Source of the DNA: Cladopsammia gracilis
Taxonomy: Eukaryota; Cnidaria; Anthozoa; Scleractinia; Dendrophylliidae
Assembly: GCA_022457155.1 (NCBI GenBank)
Contig: JAJGOT010000090.1
Location: 1,817,501 to 1,881,500 of the forward strand
Length of the DNA stretch: 64,000 bases
Reading direction: 5' to 3'
Part shown: one piece after another, positions 32,101 to 44,100 of the stretch
Layout: each line of letters begins with the position of its first letter
Numbering within the stretch: position 1 is the stretch's first letter
The notes under the pieces: generated by a model
Told to the model about the DNA's origin: nothing
Databases searched by the model: none
What the model saw: only the letters and a program-made list of their open reading frames with translations
Program-made: the position numbers and the translations under genes

Positions 32101-35100
32101 GAGGACATAACAGCAGTTCAACCAGCATCTTAGTCTTGTGGGATGAAGTACCAGTTGGGCAACAGAATGGTATTATCACGGGTTACATTATTACCTACCA
32201 GTCACAAACAGAGAATCACAATGGAAGTGTACCAGCTGGTCCTGATGATCTTCAAAAGGAAATAACGGGATTAAAGGAATATGTTGACTACAATATCACA
32301 GTGTTGGCATCTACGGTAAAAGGAGAAGGACCACACAGTACCCCTGTTCTTGTTATTAGAACAGATCAAGATAGTAAGGAATTGTTTGTTACAAAGATTC
32401 GTTTATGGGCTAGCGTTTGTAACCAATCTGTTTAGTTCAATTTGATATAGATTATTTCGATAAAATGTTATATGAATACAAAAATAGTATCTGCTATTTA
32501 AAAGGATTTTCCGCTTATCAAAGGGTGCATTGTATGTATTGCTAAAGAACACCTAAAAGTAAACAACAACCCTAATAACTCATACGTGTTCGATAAAAAT
32601 CCTCAGTTATCGCTTGTGTAGGCAAGATGGCTAAAACCAGGCAATAACATTATGTTACTAGTGATCGATGAGAGGAATGGTAGCTCGCAGACTAGGCTAC
32701 CCGTAGCCTATCACGCGTACCGGTAATGTACGTTACTCGCAAGGAACACTTACGTAACACAACAACAGGCAAATGAAACCAAAATTAGTTTTGCTTCTGC
32801 TTGCATGCGTGCGTATTCTCGTACCCAGAAATGTCCCAGATCTAATGCGATGCACATATAAGGGACGAAAACAAAAAGAATAAAAAGAAAAACGGAGAGC
32901 AAACTTTACCTCGTTGCCGTATCCGTCACGAGTAAACAGCAACAAGCAATAAAACCCAAATTTGTTGGCATGTACTAAAACCCGAAACAACGAAACGAAA
33001 CCACCGAAACGAAACGACCGAAACCACCGAAACGAGCGAAACGAAACGACCGAAACCACCGAAACGAGCGAAACCACCGAAACGAAACGACCGAAACGAG
33101 CGAAACCACCGAAACGACCGAAACAAAACCGCCGAAACCACCGAAATGACCGAAACGAAACCGCCGAAACAACCAAAACCACAGAACTGAGCGTTTACCA
33201 TTTGAATGGAATTTCCGGTTACAATTTTCCAACAAATGGCACTGGACTTTCCGCACTGAAGGAAACGGAACAGGAATGACCTGTACCATTTGTATTTTAT
33301 TTTAAAATGTAATACCTTGAAAGGTTTTACCTTTTCATCGGAAAATTTCCGTCGGGATGAACCATTCCATTTGTTTTTCCACCGAAACAATGACCAGCCG
33401 TGGTCGTTAATTCTTCTGTCTGTTTATATTCTCACCGAACATCATCGTTTTATCGTACGTGTTAAATTATAAAAACAGGAATGGATGTAAAAAATACTTT
33501 CATTTTCTCGTTGTGTAATTACCTAGTCGTCTGTAAACATAGCAAAATAGTTGAACCCCAAACTGTAGAATATTTTACAGTTATGAAATTGAGTGATTTC
33601 TCAATAACTCAAATACTACGCTAATGTGCGTGACATAACACCTTACACGGTTGGTCACACAACCTCATAATCTGGGTGAATTGTATGAAATGATATGTAA
33701 TTAAAGAAGGAAATAAGCCGGAAGGATAAACAATTTTTACACACTTTCAGACAGTTTGCCACCAGAAGAGAGTGCTTTGGTTTCCAGCTTATCTTAATTA
33801 TTGGCTTCAAATTCTAATTTTAAAACTCCGGCGAGTGTACACCTGAATTTCAATTAAATTTTAAGAGGTTGAAAGAACTTGGATAGAAGAAAGAAAATTA
33901 GTTTTGGTATCCATCTACTAATATTTAACTTCAAATTGTAATTTTAAAAATACATTAAATGTTCAATATTTCTGCCTTCTCTCAATTTTACAAATCCTTT
34001 GAGAAAAACTATTTCTTCCCAAACATACCCAAAAATTTACAAAACACCCCATACCATAGATTCATAAGATGAGCATAGAACTTTTTGGATTGCTTGAAAA
34101 AATCATTAAAAAAGTATAAACACGAGCAGGTTCCGATACCATAGCTCTGTGCCAGTGCTGTGAGGGAGGAGAATGGAGGGGAGGGGGGGGGGGGGGGGGG
34201 GGGGGGTGTTAGTCACACCTACATGTGTTGGGTTTTTATGTTAACTACGCGATTTCGTAAAGTTAAAACAAACGTATGTGATTTGTTCACCTTTCATACA
34301 TTGATTGTGAAAAAACTTAATGGGGAGGACCATTAGAAATATTTTATAGTGGCTTGTAAAAAAAAACAATGGGACGGCTGTGCATAGGTGAGGGTATATA
34401 GGGATCAAGTCAGCTTACAGCCTAAATTCTATAGGCAGGGCTTCTGCTAATTCGCGCGGTTACGGGTCCGCGAATTTCAGGTAAATCCGCAAAATCCCGC
34501 GAATTTCACAAAAACACGCGAAATACCGCGAAATTCGCTAGAAATCTTACGAAATACATGTCGGTACATCATATTTGAAACTTATCTTGGCTATTGGGGC
34601 TGTTTACTTGCCGTAAACTTGCAAAATTATCTTGAAACTTCATCACTACAACGAGTAAACAACGTCCCAAAACTACCGATCGTTTTTACCGATCTTTTTT
34701 CGGCGAAATTTGCCCCGAAAATTCCCGCGAAATCGGCCGTTTTTCCGCGAATTTGGCTCTGAAAATCCCGCGAAATTTGACTTTTTTCCCGCAAATTATC
34801 AGGAGCCCTGTATAGGAAAACTCATTGCCTGACGAGGAAATTGGACATCATGTTTCACGCGAAAAAACGATATAGTGATGAGTGCCGATATCAGTCAGGT
34901 AATGAATTTTCCTTGAATCGTATCGCCATTTTCAATGACATAACAGCAGTGTTGCTACGGTGCAATATCACGCAAATGCCTCGCTTTCGTGCGATTAATT
35001 CCACGCTAAATACCTCGCTAGTCACCTCACTAGGCTATGCGATTTTTGGGAGTTGTCCCTGCCCATAGATTTCTGATGGTTCGCCCCTTAAAAGGCACCA

Positions 35101-38100
35101 ACTTTGTGCGTGTTCGCATCACCAGCCCTCTACTGATAAGTACTTTGTAAATGTACCTTTAACAGGTGGTTAATTGTTATTGTTGATAATTATTTACATT
35201 CTGTAAAATTTCCTACTTCCCTTTCTACTCAGTACAGACAAGGACATTATCACATGGCTTCTTGACAGGGAAATATTGAACGCTCGCATCAACCCATACT
35301 ACATTTTTAAGATACCTTTGCTAATACCACCATGAGTTCCAAGAGGCGTATCTCTCGAGCGGCGCGAGTAGTATAGGGAATTGGTGATCCTGGCTCATGC
35401 AAAATAAGCATTTATGCACCCCCAATGGAACCTTTATAGAATACTTGCCTCCCTCTACCCAAGCTCACTCGTCCCCTCGTTCGCTTGGGAAGAGGGAGGG
35501 TAAGTATTCTATGAAGGCTCCGTTGGGGTCCATAAATGCTTATTTGGGGTGAGCCAGGAACACCAATTCTCTATACTACTGGCGCGCAATCTGAAACCTC
35601 TGATACCCGGTACCCAGGGAATTTGTTTACCAGCTCTCTGCCCGAACTCTTTAAATCAGATACAGGCAGAAAATAATGAGGTAATCACGGCTACTGGCAA
35701 ACATCGCTTTTATTAGTTCCTGAAACAAACTGATATCCTACACAAGAGACAATGTTTGGAGAGAAACCGTTACCTTCCTAGTCTCCTACACAGCCGTTTT
35801 AGGGTCGTCACGCAACGCTGACTTTAAAACGGCGGATTTACAAAGGTGTAAAAATCTGCCAAACTCACGAGTGACGTAAACATGCCCGTAGCAAGGCTAA
35901 AATAACTGGTGGGCCGGGTTTTATTTGATATCGCCATCAATGAACGGACGACTTGGAAAAAAACTAATTTATTTCACCGGTATGTTTGTTTGTGATTCGT
36001 TGATTTCGATCGATTTTGGTTCTTTCTGATTCAAGGTAGGAGTACCTTTGTTGCTGTTATAACGAATAACTGTTAGCGGGGGAAACTAACAGGTAATAAA
36101 CAGACTATTAATGGTCGTGAAAGGCACTCAGTTGAGCGTCTGAATTCACAACTGATTGTTGCACATTTTTTATTTTTTGGCACATTAATTGTTTTTTTTT
36201 TTAACTTCCAAAAATCCTGGGGGAGGGCTCAATCCCCCCTGTCCTTCCCCCCTTTTACGGGCCTGGTAAAACAAAGAAAACAGTGGAGTGCAAGACTACA
36301 ATAGAAAAAAAGTAGAAAACAAAGGCAGGTTTTTACACCGGGGATGAGCGTAGAAACTAGTACCTTCCTCGATATTCCTCGTTTCGGTCGTTTTGGTTGT
36401 TTCGGCGGTTTCGGTTGTTTCGGTGGTTTCGGTGGTGTCGTTTCGGTCATTTCGGTTGTTTCGGTGATTTCGTTTCGGTCGTTTTGCCCGTTTCGGTTCT
36501 TTCGGCGGTTTCGTTTCGTTCGTTTCGGTGGTTTCGCCCGTTTCGGCCGTTTCGTTTCGGTTGTTTCGGTGGTTTCGCTCGTTTCGGTCGTTTCGTTTCG
36601 GTGGTTTCGTTTCGTTGTTTCGGGTTTTAGTACATGCCAAATTTGTTTCGCTTTTGCTTGCAAAACGACGCCGATTACACCGAATCCCAAGTACCGTGGG
36701 CTCAAAATTTCTCGCAGTGCATGCGTGCGTATTCTCGTACCCAGATCTAACGCAATGCACAAAAGTAGATACTAAAACACGGAGGAAAACAAGGAGAAAA
36801 ACGCAGAGCAATCCTTAACTCGTTGCCGTACCGGCACGAGTAATGAACATAGCCTTCACAACTGTAAAACTCTTCAACAACTCACCACTCTGAACTCGAT
36901 TAACAAACACGGCGGGTGTTACTAAAACGAGTAACGCAGTAACGAGTAACGAGTAACGGAGTAACGGGAAAACGAGTAACGGCAAAAATATTCGAGGGGT
37001 AAATAAAATAAAACGAGTAACGAGAAAAAAAATAAAAGGTATAAAATAATAAGAATGTTAAATTTAAGAAATTTAAGTAAAGGGGCAGTCAATTGACATT
37101 ACCGTTTTATAGCGCATTTTGCTTGAGCTTTTCGAAGACGGCATGTGACAGTTTGCACAAAGTGTTTTTCTCTATTTGTTGTACTGCTGACTCATTAAAC
37201 CTCGGGCTCACAAGTCGTAATTCTGTAATTTTACCTTTGTCCGGACCATTGTCTATGGTCTTACGAACTTATTAGGAACATCGCACGGCTTTAATCTCCA
37301 GAACTATATACATATATATACATCTACGATCATGGAGGTAGGTGCAGGTTATGATTGTAAATGTATCTCCGGGGAGTCCCGTATGACAAGAGCCGTTGGC
37401 ACGCAGAGACCACAAAACCACATTTTCTGAGACACAACAGTGAGTAACCGAAATTTATTCTTGTCCTTATGATTATGTAAACGGGATAGCTAAATTAAAC
37501 CGTGCATAATCGTCAACATTATCGAACATTAACAATAATAAAGGCTAGCCTAAACATGAAACAGAACGCCACCTGTGCATAAATCAAACAAATTACAGAA
37601 ATTAGGCCTGGTGTTACACAGTCACTTCTCGGTTAATAAAAACCACAACGTATGAGCTACTTATGATATTTAGGGCCTGTTTTCAAGTATGGTGGTACCT
37701 TAGCAGTCAAAACAAACTTTTCCAGTAAAGGCAGTAAATTAATTTCATTAGATAAGGGAAAATTACCCAGTTTATATATAAAAAAGAAACATCGTGTGGC
37801 TTACTTGCAAAATTAAAGCAAAAAACAAGTTATTATAGCTGCTCTGTGAACACTTCTAGAGTTGCGACAGCTAATAAGGCCTTAAGGTTGGCAGTTATAC
37901 TGGGTTTTCCCCTTTACTCATAAACAAGCAATAACACTCAACAACACAACGCGAGGAGCATAAACCTGAAGGCAACACCTTTGCCTTGCGGTAAAATTAT
38001 TGAACTATTTGTTTACCCAAATTGTTTTACGTAAGGGGCCAACCATTTAACTTTTGAGGGGGGGATTTTGAAAAACAAATTCCTGCAAGGGCTTGTTGTG

Positions 38101-41100
38101 GGAAAAAATTGAATGCAGCAGGAAAAAGGTAGACCAAAATTCTTGCACTGCTGCATACAAGAAAAATTAATGCTGCAAAGGAAAAAATATTCTGTAGTGC
38201 ATTTTGGAGGAAAAAAGTATCCTGCCCACCAGGTTGCCAGAAAAAAATAACTTGCTCACCAAAAATCACCCACCCCCCCCCCCCCCCCCTCAAAAGTTAA
38301 ATTGTCAGCCCCTAACTAGTACTTTATGTGATTTCGTTAAACCAAAAAAAAAATTGGTATTTTCCTCATTTCTAACTCAAAATAACATTTTTAGAAAGGA
38401 ATTGTGAATAACTTGTCCAGTTTAAATGATTTAGCCGCTATAATCTTGGACAATTGAAATGGACAAGCCCAGTGCACCCCATGTTTTGGATTTTGCTGGA
38501 ATATAAGTGTCTGCTTATAAAGCTAGGAACTGAAGCTTCTGTTTGCTGGCTAAAATATTCAAAACTTAACAACAAAGAATATGAATACTTGAAATTATTA
38601 ACACTGCCAACATAATGAATATGAATACTGAAAATCCTAAAGCACGGAATCTTAGTCCACTGAAATACTATTGGCTGAGGTTGATAGTTAATCTATTTGA
38701 ATACGTCATTCCTCATTCCACACTGATTTTAAAAGACTACTTTGGTTCCAAGGCAACAAAATCTCTTTTTTTCAATTCCCTGAGTCATATTGGACCAAGA
38801 TGCAGGAGAATCGAAATTTGGCGAGTTGCTTCGATTCAAGTATAGTAAAAGGAAAACATCTTAAAACGTAACAATAAATAAGCTTGCAAATTTAAATATA
38901 AACGAAAGAACACCCCTTTGTAACTTGGTGATGTGACCCATTCAATTCTTTTAAATACAGTTGTGGTGGGGTTTTCTCGATTGTGAAAAAATCAATCACA
39001 TAACAAAATGAGGCTATTCTTGTCCCCCTGTCCAACTGAACTAGATGAATGCTAGCTGCTTATAAAACTGACAATAACAAGTTTCCTAAATGTGCGTAGC
39101 GCATGCAACGATTCTTTTAAAGTTGTGTTAACGTAGTTGTTTGATTGAGCAATGTACAGGAAGATAAAGTACAGTCACTCAGTATAAACTCAAATTTCCT
39201 GTTTCCCAAATCCATGTTTTGCAGTCATTATTTCTTATTCTCACTAATACCCTTGTGAGCTCTTTTTGGCTGCCATTAACAATTAATTTTTGCATGCATC
39301 CCCCCTTTTTTTCTCTGACGGGATATTGACAAAAATTGAAATGCAGACATTATTCTAGATAGCTCTAGATCAACAACGGTGACACAAAATCCATTTACTA
39401 GGTAAAAACAAGTTTCAGAAACCTTCATACTAATGTCATCAGACATTAAGTTCCTCATGTTAGTTAATTTCCATTTGAAGGGCCAACCTGGATACCCAGA
39501 TGGTGAAGCAGGTGCTGTGCTTGCAGACTGTCGATCAAAAGATCAGCATGAAGTTTTAACAATCTTGGGTGAAAATCGGAATGCCTCGCCTGGATGCAAC
39601 TTAATTGTGGATGGTAGTAGCGGGCTTGTTCGCTGCTGATACGGCGGGCGCCATCTTTATCCGGGTAGAAATCACGTTCCAAATGTTGAATAACGAGACC
39701 CGTGAAAACTAAATAAATCACTGTTTGTATTTAGCACTGCTGCTATTATAAAAGGGACACTGTAAATACTGAAGGGAAACAAATATTGCAAATCAACAGA
39801 AACTTGTTAAAAATCGCAACTGACAGGAGGAAGACTAGTTGGCTATTTACAAAGAGTAGAGGAGTTGAATTCGGGGCCATCGAACACAAATCCATCTAGA
39901 AGCAGAGGAAGACTTTGCTGGATTTGAACCTGGACGGGAAACATTGATAATATTTAGCAAATCCATCTGATTTTCGATCCATGCAGGGTCATGTTCCTCG
40001 ACTTTCACAAACATTAACGCCTTCATTACCTTCATCTTCAGAACTGGAGCTGTCTAATATGATCACTTCTACGCCAGGCCCTGTTTTTAAGGAAGAATAA
40101 TGCTAACATCAAAAAGAAATCTCAACTCATCCTTCAATACTCGGACAATAGCAACATTGCAGTGTTTCGCTGTTCGTAACAAGTGCTTTTCTCGCTATTT
40201 AACCGAACGGATCGAACCATCGTTTGTCGCTTTCACAATTCTAGTCCCTGATCAAACAAAACTACTGTTTTCTCCGAGAAAAGACTGACACAAAGGAGAG
40301 AAGTGTCGTACTCACCTTTCTTTCGTTCTTTTGCCGCCATGTTGTAAATTGACCTGACACGTGACATTTTGGCGCGAAAACAACAAGCCCATTCCTCCTC
40401 GCCAAGCCTTTTTTCTTTCGCATTTTTTAAATTTACTAAACATTTTTCAAACGATCGTATTAAAATAATATTTTTATTATTATTATTATTATTTTATTCT
40501 TATTATTTTAAACCTTTTATTTTTTTTTCCCGTTACTCGTTTTATTTTATTTACCCCTCGAATATTTTTGCCGTTACTCGTTTTCCCGTTACTCCGTTAC
40601 TCGTTACTGCGTTACTCGTTTTAGTAACACCCCAAACACGGCTTCTGCCAACTTGAAAATAAACAACATCTGTCACACTTGAATAATCACGGCCTAGCCC
40701 TAACCCTAGTTAAAACCTCAGCTAACACTTGCCTGCTTAATATATACTTTTCGGTATAAAATTTTAGAATCTTCTAAATAGTCTAATTATAGTTGTATTA
40801 CGAAATACAACAATTTATAGCAACTTACGCAAGGTACTTAAATAAAAAATCTACACAAACAATATTCAAGAAACTTCTAGAATGTCACGCAAGTCACGCA
40901 AGGCAATTTTTCGTAACACATTAACTTCGAATTTTTTTTATCAGAACCAGATAGCGCTCCACAAAATGTGAGAGGACATAATACCAGTTCGACTAGCATC
41001 TTAGTCTTGTGGGAGGAAGTGCCAGCTGAGCAACAGAATGGAATCATCACTAGCTACACTATTACCTACCAGTCACACACAGAGAATCGCAATGGCACTG

Positions 41101-44100
41101 TTCCAGCTGATCCCTTTGATCGTCAAAAGGAGATAACGGGGCTGAAAAAGTATGTCGACTACAGCATTACCGTGTCTGCATCTACTTTGAAAGGAAGTGG
41201 ACCGCGCAGCGCTCCTGTTCTTGTTGTTAAAACAGACCAGGATAGTAAGTAAATCATCTTGTATAATGTGCCGCAGATGTTACAACAGTTTAAGTCACGT
41301 ATGTTGGAGTGTCATAGTAACAGTTTATATACCCCAATATACGTACAGTATTGTGCAAAAGAAATGGAAAGGAATTCTGTTTTTTTTTGTCTTATTCAAG
41401 CGTTTCATTTTTAACAATAATTATTGCTCCGGCAAAGTGAGTTTTAAAGAAATGAGGGACCACACGAGGGAAAGAAAAAAATCTTTGACCTCGGTGGGAT
41501 TCGAACCCACGGCCTCCGGATTAGATCTTCCGTCGCTCTACCTACCTATTTCCTTACTAGGGCTAACGCTCAGTTCAGGGAAATTTATGGGTTGAACTTA
41601 GCACTACAGTTTACACACAGAGTTAATTCTCTGATTCCTTGTTTGTATCACCAGTGCTACGTGGCTTAACATTTATTTGTACCCTTAACATTCTCACTGC
41701 CACGAATTACGCACCTTATTACCCACGATCTGCTCCCGTACGGCCTCGTGGCTCAAGCGGTAGAGCGACGGAAGATCTAATCCGGAGGTCGTGGGTTCGA
41801 ATCCCACCGAGGTCAAAGATTTTTTCTTTCCCTCGTGTGGTCCCTCATTTCCATACTAGGGCTAACGCTCAGTACAGGGAAATTTATGGGTTGAACTTAG
41901 CACTACAGTTTACACACAGAGTTAATTCTCTGATTCCTTGTTTGAGTTTTAAAGAACTCTCTTGTCCTTTAAATTTGAGCAGTTATTCAGCAATCGTTAG
42001 AAAAAAAATATCATTTCAAGTTATTGTACAGTCGCTTAAAACTGGTAGTTTAACTAGCAAAGAATACAGCATCTAGTACAATATCAAGTCATTCAAGTCA
42101 TCCGTGTGTTTTCGTTCGTTTTCAGAACCCAGTGCTCCTCCGGCTACTGTCATGGGACACAACATTAGTTCTACCAGTATATTGGTTCAATGGGGCATCG
42201 TTCCACCACTTGACCAAAATGGTATTATACTGAGATATAAAATTACCTACAAAGTGTTTCCTGATGGCAGTCCACAAACCAAGATAGTGAATGCTCCAAC
42301 AATCCAAGCAACACTGACGGGTCTTAAAAAATACACCAACTACAGAATCACAGTGTTTGCCTCAACTGTTAAAGGTGGTGGAAATGTCAGCGACCATATC
42401 ATTGTTATCACAGATGAAGACAGTAAGCTCCTTTCTGCTGTTTTTTTTTTTTACATTTTAAAAGTATTATAAAATAAGACAAAAATTAATGTGAAGGACC
42501 TCTATTTCCTTTTCAGTGCTCATATACGTTTCACGGACTTTTCAATTAATTTATCCACTTCCTCCTTGCAAAGGGAGAGTATAAATCATATCAGTGTACT
42601 CTACCTATCTTTCTTATTTTACTCCCTTTCTTTCCAGCTCCAAACGCTCCCCCATTTGCTATCCAAGGACACAATAAAAGCTCTACCAGTATTTTCGTTC
42701 ACTGGGCTAATGTTCCAGAAGCTGATCAAAATGGTATAATACTGAGTTATACAGTCACCTACATGGAGTTACCTAATGGAAGTCCACAAAACAAGGTGGT
42801 GAATGCCCCAAGAACAAACACTACACTGACGGGGTTGAATGAATACACCAAGTACAGCATCACTGTATTTGCCTCAACTGTGAAGGGAGGTGGAAGTGTT
42901 AGTGTTCCTATCTTTGTCATCACAGATGAAGACAGTAAGTTTAAGAATAACTTAGTTTATGTATTACAACATTACGGTGCGACGTTATAATAACAACGAT
43001 AGCAAATTACAGGCTTTTTTACACATCTTCGCATACAATGTTATTTTCGAAATCTTAACAAGTTCGTAATAAATAAATTACTTTAATGCGTAGGAAAAGG
43101 GAACTGGTGTAAACGTACTTCTTACCTTTTAATGGCATTGCAGTGAGCTGTAATTTTAGAAATTTACCATGCAGTCAAAATTGGTAGCAAATACCATCAA
43201 GTTCCTTTCGGTTCCTATTTTTCTTATAACTGCTTTCCGTAAAACAATATTGTTATTTTCTCTTTAAAACCCAACGAATAACAGAGGACAAAGATGCTTT
43301 ATTTTTTTGGATTTTGTGGGATTTGTCCTTGCTTTTTTAGTCGATCACTGCTTAAGGTACAATTCAAAGTCTTTCTCTTTTTACCTTACCTTCGGACATA
43401 CAAGCAAATTTTTACCTCCACATGGTACAAAGCGTGGATTTTTCAAAACATCGCCCATCGTGTTCTCCACACAAAAAGGTGGTTAAGTGTCGTCGACGAC
43501 GTCACATGGCGTCAAATGAATCCACCATCTTGGATCTGTACTTCTGGAAAATCACCTCTATCGATTTCTTGAAAATCTAAATTAGCAAAACTTAAAAAAA
43601 CAAATTGAATCAATAAAAGGATGATAAATTTTTTAGACTAAAACTATAAAGAAACGAAATTAAACTTACAAACAAAAATTTCAATAAAGAAAAACTGATC
43701 ATTTCGGTCGACGCGCCTATCACAACTTCTGAATGCTATAAAAATGTGTCCAGAAAACATTTACAGCCACTGAAGGCCTTATCCGGCCAAAATGAAAGAC
43801 ACTAAAAAATTTCCAAAAACGTCGACAGAGTAGCGGCATCCAACACAACTCAACACAGACTACCGATACTCCTGGGTTCAAACCATTTACAAACAAATAG
43901 CTGCTGGCGCACAAGAATGGCATTTGATGATAAACACAATTAATCTGACTTATATTTGTCAAAAAAGGCTATTTTGGTGGGCATATCTTCGGGGAGTTGG
44001 GGCGGGGGGGTATTATCGGAGGGAGGTTTGCGCTTATATTTTGAAGGCATTTTGCGTCTGAAATGTCAAGGCTCAAGTAGATATACTGCGCAAAGCCGTC

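Larger units (their letters stand above)
36914..40632 (+). mobile_element. MULE-like element with long TIRs, TSD CAAACACGGC
   Basis: Left end GGGTGTTACTAAAACGAGTA, right end its complement; the TIR extends about 150 bases and contains repeated AACGAGT/GTAACG units. The 10-bp duplication CAAACACGGC lies at 36904-36913 and 40633-40642. Mutator-like elements have 8-11 bp duplications and often long TIRs. The 3.7 kb interior has no transposase frame, but a TAA-flanked MITE and small frames that may be host fragments. It lies in the intron between FN3 exons 14 and 15. Confidence 0.85.

Noticed and set aside
32733..33390. Long low-complexity frames in the CGAAAC minisatellite (also 36229-36818)
   Set aside because: The repeat unit lacks stop codons, so several overlapping frames on both strands are open. 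No single frame is favoured.
41742..41814. Functional tRNA gene
   Set aside because: The anticodon loop has eight bases and the stem four pairs, and it is attached to a repeated SINE body.
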